In this document: positions 15,783 to 23,509 of the stretch, piece by piece
How the letters are laid out: each line of letters opens with the position of its first letter
How positions within the stretch are numbered: the stretch's first letter is position 1
Assembly: GCA_965198565.1 (NCBI GenBank)
Contig: OZ240665.1
Coordinates: 4,402,001 to 4,466,000, forward strand
Length of the DNA: 64,000 nucleotides
Source of the DNA: LMUY01 sp965198565
Lineage (GTDB): Bacteria; Pseudomonadota; Alphaproteobacteria; Acetobacterales; Acetobacteraceae
Direction of reading: 5' to 3'
Notes under the pieces: generated by a model
What the model saw: only the letters and a program-made list of their open reading frames with translations
What the model was told of the DNA's origin: nothing
Database searches by the model: none
Made by a program: the position numbers and the translations under genes

Positions 15783-17585
15783 ATGACGCAAGCAAACGGG
15801 CACGACAACCAGGACCACCATCGCCTGCGCAGCCGCCGTTGGTTCGACGACCCGCACGACCCCGGCATGACCGCGCTCTACATCGAGCGCTACATGAACT
15901 ACGGCATCACTCGCGACGAGCTGCAGGGCGGCAAGCCGATCATCGGCATCGCCCAAACCGGCAGCGACCTCTCGCCCTGCAACCGCCACCATCTGGAACT
16001 CGCCACCCGCGTGCGCGACGGCATCCGCGACGCCGGCGGCATTCCGATGGAATTCCCCATGCACCCCATCCAGGAAACCGGCAAGCGGCCCACTGCGGCG
16101 CTCGATCGCAACCTGGCCTATCTTGGCCTGGTCGAGGTGTTGCACGGCTACCCGCTCGACGGCGTCGTGCTCACCACCGGCTGCGACAAGACCACGCCCG
16201 CCTGCCTGATGGGCGCCGCCACGGTGAACATCCCCGCCATCGTGCTCTCCGGCGGCCCCATGCTGGACGGCTGGTGGAAGGGCCGCCTGTCCGGCTCCGG
16301 CACCATCGTTTGGGAGGCGCGCAAGCTGCTGGCCGAGGGCGAGATCGGCTACGCGGAGTTCATGAACATGGTGGCGAGTTCGGCGCCATCGCCGGGTCAC
16401 TGCAACACGATGGGCACCGCGACCAGCATGAACAGCCTGGCGGAGGCGCTGGGCATGTCCCTGCCCGGCTGCGCCGCCATTCCGGCACCGTATCGCGAGC
16501 GCTCCTGGATGGCCTACGAAACCGGCCGCCGCATCGTCGCCATGGTGCACGAGAACCTGCGCCCGTCCGACATCATGACGAAGCAAGCGTTCGAGAACGT
16601 GGTGGTGGCGGCCGCCGCGCTCGGCGCGTCCTCCAACTGCCCGATCCACATGGTCGCCATCGCGCGCCACATGGGTGTCGAGCACACGTTGGAGGATTGG
16701 CAGCGCCTCGGCCCCGATATCCCCTTGCTGGTCGATTGCCAGCCCGCCGGCCGCTTCCTCGGCGAGGGCTTCCACCGCGCCGGCGGCGTTCCCGCCGTCA
16801 TGCGCGAGTTGCTCGAGGCCGGAAAGCTGCACGGGGACGTGCGCACCGTCACCGGGCGCACCCTGGCCGAGGACCTGGCGGAGGTGCAGGCGCCGGACCG
16901 CGAGGTGATCCGCGCCTACTCGGAGCCGCTCAAGCCCGCCGCCGGCTACGTCGTCATGCGCGGCAACCTGTTCGAGTCCGCCGTGATGAAGACCAGCGTG
17001 ATCGACCCGGCGTTCCGCGCCCGCTTCCTCTCCGACCCGGCGCATCCCAACGTGTTCGAGGGCCACGCCGTGGTGTTCGAGGGCCCGGAGGACTACCACG
17101 CCCGCATCGAGGACCCCGACTTGGGCGTCGACGAGCACACCCTGCTGGTGATCCGCAACTGCGGCCCGGTCGGCTATCCCGGCGGCGCCGAGGTGGTGAA
17201 CATGCAGCCCCCCGCCGCCCTGCTCCGCCGCGGCATCGACGCGCTGCCGACCATGGGCGACGGCCGCCAATCCGGCACCTCCGGCAGCCCCTCGATCCTG
17301 AACGTCTCCCCCGAAGCCGCTGTGGGCGGCGGCCTCGCCTTGCTGCAAACCGGCGACCAGGTCCGCATCGACCTCAACCACTACCGGGTGGACGTTCTGA
17401 TCCCGGAGGCTGAGTTGGCCGCCCGCCGGGCCGCGTGGACGCCGCCGAAGCTGCAGAACCAGACGCCGTGGGAGGAGATCCAGCGCAGCATGGTGGGGCA
17501 GCTCGGCACCGGCGCCTGCCTAGAGCCCGCGACCCTGTACCTCGACATCATCGCCCGCCGCGGCGAGGCGCGTCACAACCACTAA
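15783..17585 (+). CDS. IlvD/Edd family sugar-acid dehydratase (arabonate/xylonate dehydratase-like)
   Basis: A 600-residue Fe-S dehydratase removing water from an aldonic acid to give a 2-keto-3-deoxy acid. The start RSRRWFDDPHDPGMTALYIE and the length match the sugar-acid branch rather than branched-chain IlvD. Cluster Cys residues are visible at about 66 (SPCNRHH), 134 (TTGCDKTTPACLMG) and 207 (SPGHCNTMGTA). The C-terminal beta-barrel has GYVVMRGNLFESAVMKTSV and GTSGSPSILNVSPEAA. It lies just behind the TetR gene. The SDR at 20245 would be its natural partner but is separated from it by the second toxin island. Confidence 0.88.
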   Translation: MTQANGHDNQDHHRLRSRRWFDDPHDPGMTALYIERYMNYGITRDELQGGKPIIGIAQTGSDLSPCNRHHLELATRVRDGIRDAGGIPMEFPMHPIQETGKRPTAALDRNLAYLGLVEVLHGYPLDGVVLTTGCDKTTPACLMGAATVNIPAIVLSGGPMLDGWWKGRLSGSGTIVWEARKLLAEGEIGYAEFMNMVASSAPSPGHCNTMGTATSMNSLAEALGMSLPGCAAIPAPYRERSWMAYETGRRIVAMVHENLRPSDIMTKQAFENVVVAAAALGASSNCPIHMVAIARHMGVEHTLEDWQRLGPDIPLLVDCQPAGRFLGEGFHRAGGVPAVMRELLEAGKLHGDVRTVTGRTLAEDLAEVQAPDREVIRAYSEPLKPAAGYVVMRGNLFESAVMKTSVIDPAFRARFLSDPAHPNVFEGHAVVFEGPEDYHARIEDPDLGVDEHTLLVIRNCGPVGYPGGAEVVNMQPPAALLRRGIDALPTMGDGRQSGTSGSPSILNVSPEAAVGGGLALLQTGDQVRIDLNHYRVDVLIPEAELAARRAAWTPPKLQNQTPWEEIQRSMVGQLGTGACLEPATLYLDIIARRGEARHNH

Positions 17586-17603
17586 AGGCCGCTGCTTTCC
17601 GGA

Positions 17604-17705
17604 GCCCTCTCCCTCTGGGAGGGCGTTGGGTGAGGGTGCCACGCGCACCATCCCAGGTAGCAAACTCCCTCTCCCGCTGGCGGGAGAGGGTAGGGGTGAG
17701 GGTGG
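17604..17705 (+). repeat. Two tandem REP-like elements
   Basis: CCCTCTCCCTCTGGGAGGGC with GTTGGGTGAGGG (17604-17638) is followed by a canonical unit CCCTCTCCCGCTGGCGGGAG with AGGGTAGGGGTGAGGG (17667-17704). They lie at the left border of the second toxin island, directly after the dehydratase gene, and are candidate recombination or termination sites. Confidence 0.8.
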
Positions 17706-17849
17706 CTGCCGCCCCGACTGCAAACGGATGTCCTGACCGGCGCACGCCGAACCCGAGCGTCGCATCACCATTAGGCTCAGCCTTAGCGATACGATTGCGA
17801 CCGCCTGTTTCGCCGCGTTATCCTGCTGCTTTGCGACAGGAACGCCCGC

Positions 17850-18230
17850 ATGGCAGACGAGCCGCGCTATTCCGACGAAATCCGCATTCCCATCAGCATG
17901 ACCCTGCCTTGGTCCGGCAAGCTGACGCTCGGCGGCAAGCCCTGGCCGCAGGACGCGCGCGGCCGCGACTGGCCCGAGGGCCGCGACGGCCAGCCCGAGT
18001 TCCCGCTCGACCTGTTGCCCTTGCCTGTAGTTTATGGTTCTCCCAACTCTATTCGTGCCGACTTTGTGCTGAGGGATACCAACGGAAAAATCATTGCAAT
18101 TTATGATGCCAAAACAGGGCAGGCCCAACTTTCCACAACCCGCGTTGACGAACTCCTCAATCATTTTAAAGCGCCATCAGGAACGCCCGTGTTTTCATTC
18201 AGTCTTTCGGCAGCGAAGGTAAGTCTGTAG
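17850..18230 (+). CDS. Chimeric toxin-like protein, copy C (DEPRYSDE module fused to PD-(D/E)xK-like tip)
   Basis: A 126-residue protein from an ATG start. Residues 1-57 repeat the module of copy B (ADEPRYSDEIRIPISMTLP, WPQDARGRDWP, GRDGQPEFPLDLLP). Immediately after DLLP at residue 57 the protein and the base composition change abruptly. Residues 60-126 form a new domain with SIRADFVLRDTNGKIIAIYD, then AKTG and LSTTRVDELL. The Asp71...Asp86-Ala-Lys88 arrangement fits a small PD-(D/E)xK-like nuclease tip seen at the ends of FHA/RHS-type toxins (recall). The middle part of copy B is absent, so the tip joins the module directly. A candidate immunity gene begins at 18402. There is no secretion signal. 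Confidence 0.7.
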   Translation: MADEPRYSDEIRIPISMTLPWSGKLTLGGKPWPQDARGRDWPEGRDGQPEFPLDLLPLPVVYGSPNSIRADFVLRDTNGKIIAIYDAKTGQAQLSTTRVDELLNHFKAPSGTPVFSFSLSAAKVSL

Positions 18231-18401
18231 GTGTTTGTTCGGCATCATCTTATAGCGAAACAACCGCTTGATACGCGCCGGGTTTGTTGGAACGACACAC
18301 TCATCTCTAGGCAAACTTTAAGCCAGAGGCGTCGGTCAAATCTCAGGCCTAACCATAAGCCCTCAAGACTAACGTCATGATCGCGGACAGAGACTAAGAG
18401 T
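18231..18401 (+). other. AT-richer gap between the copy C toxin and its candidate immunity gene
   Basis: About 170 bases of composition unlike the high-GC backbone. I see no ORF, REP-like unit or clear hairpin. AAGAG lies just upstream of the ATG at 18402 as a weak ribosome site. Confidence 0.4.
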
Positions 18402-19061
18402 ATGCCGATGACACCTCAGCGTGTGCTCACGTTATGGGCCAAAAATCAATCTCTTGGCGTCGTCTCGGGCCGTTTATATGCCTTAGCCAAACAGTCCTTC
18501 TTCTTGTTTGGCTTCTATTTGGACCGGAGTTCACAAAAGGGGATTACGTGCCCAGCTTACGCGGTGATAAACACGACGTTCCAACTCGGTGTTATACCTT
18601 CCTACCTCTCCTTCGCACGAACACCGGCAAGGATCAACGTCGATGAAATTTCTTCAGCGCTTGACGGCATCCTAGCCGCGCACCAAACGCATTTTGCGGA
18701 ATTTTCATTGCGGCAAAAATTGCAGGAAGCTCGGTCTCGCAACGGGCCTTCAATGTTTTTTTCCTCCTTCTTCAATGCAGCCGTTATCGCCTCTGTTCTC
18801 GGATTGGACGGGATCGAGGATGACTTAAGGAATGCGCTTGATGCGGCTCGGACATCCTCCGATAAGTTCTCAGTCAAATTTTCGTCGCAAGATATCCGCC
18901 TTGGCGAGGAAGCGCTTATGATCTGGCGTGATGGCGGCCCAGAAAGGTTCCGAGAGTTTTTGGAACGTTGTGAGAGAGACTGCCTGTATAAACTGTATCC
19001 GAAAGAAGCAACTGCTTTGCTTGAGCTTGGCCCCGGTCCCGTTGACTTCCTCTCCGGGTGA
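18402..19061 (+). CDS. Uncharacterised protein, candidate immunity to the copy C toxin
   Basis: A 219-residue protein of lower-GC codon use that I do not recognise. Visible features are LWAKNQSLGVVSGRLYALAK, an aromatic stretch FFLFGFYLDR, MFFSSFFNAAVIASVLGLDG, and a charged helical C-terminal half (RFREFLERCERDCLYKLYP). It has no convincing signal peptide. It lies directly downstream of the copy C toxin in the same orientation and with matching foreign composition, the usual place for an immunity gene. Many immunity families are of this size and lack catalytic motifs. The pairing is inference. Confidence 0.55.
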   Translation: MPMTPQRVLTLWAKNQSLGVVSGRLYALAKQSFFLFGFYLDRSSQKGITCPAYAVINTTFQLGVIPSYLSFARTPARINVDEISSALDGILAAHQTHFAEFSLRQKLQEARSRNGPSMFFSSFFNAAVIASVLGLDGIEDDLRNALDAARTSSDKFSVKFSSQDIRLGEEALMIWRDGGPERFREFLERCERDCLYKLYPKEATALLELGPGPVDFLSG

Positions 19062-19146
19062 CCCGGTCGACAGAGATACCCGATCGGTCCGATCCGGACG
19101 CTGACTATCGAGCGTCAAGACGGACGAGGACGCCAACGTTGCGGCG

Positions 19147-19425
19147 GTGCCGAACTCCCTGGCTGCGCAGGAGAAGCTGCGCCGGGCAGGCATCAACCGG
19201 CCGGTCGATGACAGCGGGCATCCCGATTGGAACGACGCCGAAAAAGCTGAACTCGACGCTATCAAAGAACAGCTTGATCGCGACTATGGCCGCGAAGATA
19301 GTCCCGGCAAGGACACAGCCGCTCGAAGCGGGCTCGAGAAACTTTTGCGCCAAGAGAGGCTTCGTTTGATGGGTCTGCAGAGGATTACGGAAGGTGCCGA
19401 CACCAGCAGTTCAAGCAACGGCTAG
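19147..19425 (+). CDS. Small charged protein, possible toxin remnant upstream of an Imm11-like gene
   Basis: From GTG 19147 a 92-residue, strongly charged, mostly helical protein: AAQEKLRRAGINRPVDDSG, DWNDAEKAELDAIKEQLDR and ARSGLEKLLRQERLRLMGLQ. The frame is open upstream to 19105, after a TGA at 19102. It overlaps the start of the Imm11-like gene by 32 bases. I do not recognise a family. It could be the C-terminal scrap of an older toxin whose immunity gene survives, or an independent small protein. Confidence 0.45.
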   Translation: MPNSLAAQEKLRRAGINRPVDDSGHPDWNDAEKAELDAIKEQLDRDYGREDSPGKDTAARSGLEKLLRQERLRLMGLQRITEGADTSSSSNG

Positions 19426-20191
19426 AAACCCGCCAGTCTGGGTGTTCGATCTGGACGCGATTGATCTATCCTATTATAACACGATGATATGTTCATATCA
19501 TTTAGATACAAACTACATCAATGAAGGAGATATTATCGAGCAGGACTATTTACTTGCGAAGAAGCATGGCATGGTCCTCTGCAACAAATATCCGCTGCCA
19601 GCGCATACTCCCACCTTGATCTATCATCATCCGTCAATGGATGGGTTCACCCCCGATTATCTAGCGCCATCCAGGTTCAAACTATGCTCCGCGCGCTTGC
19701 GCGAGGCGATGGCGCTGCCGCCGGACGTGGTTCAATTTCTTCCCGTGGAAATCCGCGCACCAGACCCGCGGGTGCATGCCATGCACTATCAGGTGATGCG
19801 GGTGTTGGCCTCTCAACCCACTGTCGACCTGGACGGGTCGGAGGTAGAGATTGAGGAAAAAGTCGACCGTCATATCGGCGGCACCTACCGCTCCGTGAGG
19901 CTTCTCGGCCAACTCGCCTTGAGGGCGGACTTGCAGCCGCAAACGGACTTGTTCTACGCCGACGAACTGCGCTTGTGGCCGTTCGCCACCGATGCATTGG
20001 CCGAGCGCGTCATGGCCGCTGGCTGCCTCGGCGTCGAGTTTTGGGACCCTGAAGAGCGCTTCGTCGGCCTCCCTCGCACCATCCGCACCGCCCGCGGCAT
20101 CGAGAAAGCCGGCCCCAAAGCCCGCCGCGCCCATCTCCGCCGCGTCAAACAAGCCCGTGCCCAACCGCTTGCTGCACCCACCACTTGCTGA
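19394..20191 (+). CDS. Imm11-like (DUF1629-type) immunity protein
   Basis: A 265-residue protein starting at GTG 19394 (GTG 19439 is an alternative). The layout, with VWVFDLDAIDL near the start, RFKLCSARLREAM, DVVQFLPVEIRA, HYQVMRVLASQPTVDLDGSE, LFYADELRLWPFATDALAER and MAAGCLGVEFWDPEE, is the pattern I associate with Imm11/DUF1629 immunity proteins of polymorphic toxin loci, where a C-terminal (A)AGC-x-G-x-x-F motif is typical. Its 5' third is AT-rich, and the rest approaches host composition. No full toxin gene precedes it, only a 92-residue fragment, so it is probably an orphan immunity gene. It ends the second island 53 bases before the SDR gene. Confidence 0.62.
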   Translation: MPTPAVQATARNPPVWVFDLDAIDLSYYNTMICSYHLDTNYINEGDIIEQDYLLAKKHGMVLCNKYPLPAHTPTLIYHHPSMDGFTPDYLAPSRFKLCSARLREAMALPPDVVQFLPVEIRAPDPRVHAMHYQVMRVLASQPTVDLDGSEVEIEEKVDRHIGGTYRSVRLLGQLALRADLQPQTDLFYADELRLWPFATDALAERVMAAGCLGVEFWDPEERFVGLPRTIRTARGIEKAGPKARRAHLRRVKQARAQPLAAPTTC

Positions 20192-20244
20192 AAGGATGGC
20201 CTCCAGCGCCGCCGTAGAAGAACAAACGCCAGGAGACCACCGCC

Positions 20245-20994
20245 ATGACCGACCGCCTCGCCGGCAAGACCGCCTTCGTCACCGCCGCCGCACAGGGCAT
20301 CGGCCGCGCCACCGCGCTGGCCTTCGCCGCGGAAGGCGCCCACGTCACCGCCACCGACCTCAACGAGGCCAAGCTCGCCGAAATCGCCAGCGACCGCATC
20401 CGCACCCACCAGCTCGACGCCACCGACCCGGCGGCCATCGCCCATGCCGCGCAGCAGGCCGGCCGGGTGGACGTGCTGTTCAACTGCGCCGGGTTCGTCC
20501 ATCAGGGCTCCATCCTGGACGCGACCGAGGCGGAGTGGGACCTCGCCTTCACCCTCAACGTGCGCTCCATGTTCCGCACCATCCGGGCCTTCCTGCCCGC
20601 CATGCTGAACGAAGGCGGCGGCTCGATCATCAACATCGCCTCGGCCGCCTCCTCCATCAAAGGCGCGCCCAACCGCTTCATCTACGGCACCACCAAGGCC
20701 GCGGTGATCGGGCTCACCAAGTCGGTCGCTGCCGACACGGTGGCGCGCGGCGTGCGCTGCAACGCGATCTGCCCCGGGACGATCCAAACCCCCTCGCTGG
20801 ACGACCGCATCGCCGCCAACGCGGCCGCGGCCGGCGGGATGGAGCAGGCGCGCACCGCCTTCGTCTCTCGCCAAGCCATGGGCCGGCTCGGCAGCCCGGA
20901 CGAGATCGCGGCGTTGGCCGTATACCTCGCCTCCGACGAATCGCGTTTCTACACCGGCCAGGCCCTGGTGATCGATGGCGGCTGGACCCTATAA
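20245..20994 (+). CDS. SDR oxidoreductase (2-keto-3-deoxy-fuconate/3-hydroxybutyrate dehydrogenase-like)
   Basis: NAD(P)-dependent short-chain dehydrogenase, 249 residues. The cofactor motif TAAAQGIGRATALAF lies near residue 14, with NCAGFVHQGSI and LNVRSMF following. The catalytic Ser is in NIASAASS and the Tyr/Lys pair in FIYGTTKAAVIG. CNAICPGTIQTPS and YTGQALVIDGGW complete the fold. The close match in style to the DHRS6/2-keto-3-deoxy-L-fuconate dehydrogenase group fits a sugar-acid pathway with the dehydratase at 15783. It has a normal ribosome site (CCAGGAGA). Confidence 0.9.
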   Translation: MTDRLAGKTAFVTAAAQGIGRATALAFAAEGAHVTATDLNEAKLAEIASDRIRTHQLDATDPAAIAHAAQQAGRVDVLFNCAGFVHQGSILDATEAEWDLAFTLNVRSMFRTIRAFLPAMLNEGGGSIINIASAASSIKGAPNRFIYGTTKAAVIGLTKSVAADTVARGVRCNAICPGTIQTPSLDDRIAANAAAAGGMEQARTAFVSRQAMGRLGSPDEIAALAVYLASDESRFYTGQALVIDGGWTL

Positions 20995-21003
20995 CCCCGC
21001 CTT

Positions 21004-22428
21004 GTGAACGATCTGCTTCCTGCGCTGCTCCGCCTTCGGGCGGACGTGGTGTTCTATGTCGGCCTGGTGGTGGCGCTTTGTGTCACCATCCATGTCCTCC
21101 TCCGCAAGCGCGAGGTCGCGTCCTCGGTCGGGTGGATCGGCCTGGCCTGGTTCGCGCCCATCACCGGGGCGGTCACCTATTTCCTGTTCGGCATCAACCG
21201 GGTGCAGCGCCGGGCCCGCCGACTGCGCCCGCAGGATAGGCGCCCGGCCGGCCGCCCCATTCCCGCCAGCCAGGACGGCGACGGCCATCTCGACCCGCTC
21301 GAGCGCAGCGTCGCCCGCATCACCGCCCGGCCGGTGCTGCCCGGCAACCGTATGCAGACTTACAACGATGGCGACGAGGCCTACCCGCCGATGCTCGACG
21401 CCATCGCCGCGGCCAAGCACAGCGTGGGGCTGTCCTCCTACATCTTCCGCGACGACCAATGGGGCAGGCGCTTCATCGCGGCGCTGACGCAGGCGCATGG
21501 GCGGGGGGTGGCCGTGCGCGTGCTGGTGGACGGCATCGGCGGCGGCTGGCTGCTCTCCCGCGCCTACCACGCGCTGCGCAGCAAGAACGTGCCGGTGGCG
21601 CGCTTCCTGCACTCGCCGCTGCCCTGGCGCATGCCATTTCTCAACCTGCGCTCGCACAAGAAGATCCTGGTGGTGGACGGGCGCGTCGGGTTCACCGGGG
21701 GGATGAACCTGGCCGACGACAACGTCATGGCGACCCACCCCAAGGCGCCGGTGCAGGACACCCATTTCCGCATCGAGGGCCCCGTGGTGGGCCAGCTCAC
21801 CGAGGCCTTCGTGCAGGATTGGTCGTTCGCCACCGACCAGGACCTGGATGGCGACGCCTGGTTTCCGGACATCCCGAGCGGCGACGGCCCGGCGGCCCGC
21901 GTGATCGATTCCGGCCCGGACGAAGACCTCGAGAAGATCGAGTTCGCCGTGCTGCAGGCGGTCGCCTGCGCCCGGCAGAGCATCCAGATCATGACGCCGT
22001 ATTTCCTGCCCGACGACCGGCTGATGACCGCGCTGTCGCTCGCTTCGCTGCGGGGCGTGGCGGTGGACGTGGTGATGCCGCAGAAGAGCGACCACAGCAT
22101 GGTGGATTGGGCCGCCCGCGCCAATTGCGGGCCGTTGCTCTCCGATGGCGGACGCATTTGGCTCAGCCCGCCGCCGTTCCGGCACTCCAAGGCCATGGTG
22201 GTGGACGGCGAATGGTGCCTGGTGGGGAGCTGCAACTGGGACATGCGCAGCTTCCGGCTGAACTTCGAGCTGTGCCTCGAGGTGTATGACCGCGGCTTGG
22301 CCGCCAGCCTCGCCGCGCTGGTGCAGTCCTGCCGCGGCGCCTCGCTCACCTTGGCGGACCTGGACCGCCGCAGCGTGCTCGCCCGGCTACGCGACGCTTC
22401 GATGCGCTTGCTGCTGCCGTATCTCTGA
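21004..22428 (+). CDS. cls: Cardiolipin synthase (phospholipase D family)
   Basis: Joins two phosphatidylglycerol molecules to cardiolipin at the inner membrane. It has 474 residues from GTG 21004, ten bases after the SDR stop. Two N-terminal membrane helices (FYVGLVVALCVTIHVLL and SVGWIGLAWFAPITGAVTYF) are followed by RRARRLRP and the two HKD motifs: HKKILVVDGRVGFTGGMNL and HSKAMVVDGEWCLVGSCNWD. Both His, Lys and Asp sets are intact. The last 42 bases overlap the convergent endonuclease-like gene on the other strand. Confidence 0.93.
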   Translation: MNDLLPALLRLRADVVFYVGLVVALCVTIHVLLRKREVASSVGWIGLAWFAPITGAVTYFLFGINRVQRRARRLRPQDRRPAGRPIPASQDGDGHLDPLERSVARITARPVLPGNRMQTYNDGDEAYPPMLDAIAAAKHSVGLSSYIFRDDQWGRRFIAALTQAHGRGVAVRVLVDGIGGGWLLSRAYHALRSKNVPVARFLHSPLPWRMPFLNLRSHKKILVVDGRVGFTGGMNLADDNVMATHPKAPVQDTHFRIEGPVVGQLTEAFVQDWSFATDQDLDGDAWFPDIPSGDGPAARVIDSGPDEDLEKIEFAVLQAVACARQSIQIMTPYFLPDDRLMTALSLASLRGVAVDVVMPQKSDHSMVDWAARANCGPLLSDGGRIWLSPPPFRHSKAMVVDGEWCLVGSCNWDMRSFRLNFELCLEVYDRGLAASLAALVQSCRGASLTLADLDRRSVLARLRDASMRLLLPYL

Positions 22429-23037
22429 CGGAGCGAGCGACAGCCGCACGCTGATCGGCCGGTGGTCGGAGCCGCCGCGGGGCAGCACGGCGGCCTCGGT
22501 GCAGCTCAGGCCGCGGATGACGCAGCGGTCCAGCCGCAGCGGCAACACGTCGCTCATGCGGTGGGTGGGCCGGCGAGGCCCGACGTCGCGGAAGCCGGGC
22601 AGCAGCACGGGGCCCACGAGGTTGTAGTCCCCCACCACGGCGGCGTGGTGCGGCAGCCGGGCGGCGATGCGCCGCAATTGCCGCCGGTTGAGCAATTGGC
22701 CGTGCGAGAGATGCACGTTGGCGACGGTGAACGGCCCCAGGTCGATGATCTGGCACACGCGGTGCACCAGCGCGCCGGAGGGCAGCGCCATCACCGCGGG
22801 GCGATGCGCCAGCCGCCCCGGCACCCAGACGGCGAGACCGTGCACCCGCCCCGGCAGCGGCGAGCGCGCGTAGTCGCCGCCCACGATGGTGGCGAGCAGG
22901 TCGATGTCCTCGGTGGCTTCCTGCATCAGCAGCACGTCGGGCCGCTCGTGCCGCACCAGCGCCGCCACTTCGCCCAGCGAGGCGCCGACGACGCGGAGCA
23001 GGTTCCAACTGATCAACTTCAGGCTTGCGGCCGTCAC
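22387..23037 (-). CDS. Endonuclease/exonuclease/phosphatase family protein
   Basis: A 216-residue DNase I-like fold protein with no signal peptide. Motifs are LKLISWNLLRV (Asn), DVLLMQEATE (metal-binding Glu), ANVHLSHGQ (His), AAVVGDYNLVG (Asp and Asn) and a terminal GGSDHRPISVRL (Asp-His). It could act on DNA, phosphoinositide-like or sphingomyelin-like substrates, and the target is unknown. Start GTG 23037 overlaps the stop of the acetyltransferase gene as GTGA. Its neighbour on the other strand is a cardiolipin synthase, a pairing I have seen in other proteobacteria. The gene end overlaps the cls end by 42 bases. Confidence 0.85.
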   Translation of the reverse strand: MTAASLKLISWNLLRVVGASLGEVAALVRHERPDVLLMQEATEDIDLLATIVGGDYARSPLPGRVHGLAVWVPGRLAHRPAVMALPSGALVHRVCQIIDLGPFTVANVHLSHGQLLNRRQLRRIAARLPHHAAVVGDYNLVGPVLLPGFRDVGPRRPTHRMSDVLPLRLDRCVIRGLSCTEAAVLPRGGSDHRPISVRLSLAPSEIRQQQAHRSVA

Positions 23038-23507
23038 CCCGGTTCTCCCTCTCCCGTCAGCGGGAGAGGAATATCAACCTGCTTCTCCATGTCCACAAAC
23101 GTCGGCGCGGCGTAGCCTGGGTGTGCATGCCGGTCTCCCTCCACGAAGCCGAAGCGGGCAAACAGGCGGCGGTTGCCCGCGGCCGCCAGCCGGGTCGAAA
23201 GCCATAGGCGCGGCAAACCGGCCCGGCGGGCCTCGGACTCCGCCTGCTGCAACAGCGCGGTCGCCCAGCCCTGGCCCCGCGCCGACGGGTGCACCGCCAG
23301 GCGGCTGATATACAAACCGTTCTTGCTCAGCCACAGCACGCAGGCACGCTCGGGCTCGACTGCGCCGCCGCCGGCCGCCAGGTGCGCCGAGACCGTCGCG
23401 GCCGACACCGTCAAAGCGGACGGTGGCGGGTCTACCTCCAGGGTCGCGAACGCCACTCGGATCAACGCCGCAACCCACTCGCAATCCTCCAGGCCGAGCG
23501 GGCGCAA
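23034..23507 (-). CDS. GNAT family N-acetyltransferase
   Basis: About 157 residues from TTG 23507, directly after the dehydratase stop. It begins RPLGLEDCEWVAALIRVAF and has the acetyl-CoA motif ISRLAVHPSARGQGWATALL with R/Q-x-x-G-x-A, then LPRLWLSTRLAAAGNRRLFA and FGFVEGDRHAHPGY. The fold is a complete GNAT domain, substrate unknown. The final residues (PLPLTGEGEPG) and the stop are encoded by a REP-like element, so the natural C-terminus was probably altered by insertion of the repeat. The start is uncertain because no ATG lies in frame. Confidence 0.8.
   Translation of the reverse strand: MRPLGLEDCEWVAALIRVAFATLEVDPPPSALTVSAATVSAHLAAGGGAVEPERACVLWLSKNGLYISRLAVHPSARGQGWATALLQQAESEARRAGLPRLWLSTRLAAAGNRRLFARFGFVEGDRHAHPGYAAPTFVDMEKQVDIPLPLTGEGEPG
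23041..23068 (-). repeat. REP-like element inside the end of the GNAT gene
   Basis: On the minus strand the sequence CCTCTCCCGCTGACGGGAGA leads into GGGAGAACCGGGGTGACGG. The palindrome codes for the last residues of the acetyltransferase. The GGGGTGA tail supplies both its TGA stop and the GTG start of the endonuclease-like gene. Confidence 0.85.
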
Positions 23508-23509
23508 GG

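Noticed and set aside
15129..17381. A 750-codon minus-strand frame opposite the TetR and dehydratase genes
   Set aside because: Shadow of two strongly supported plus-strand genes; low-complexity translation.
17520..18164. A minus-strand frame antisense to copy C
   Set aside because: The plus-strand module is supported by two other copies, so the antisense reading is not needed; it also passes through two REP-like elements.
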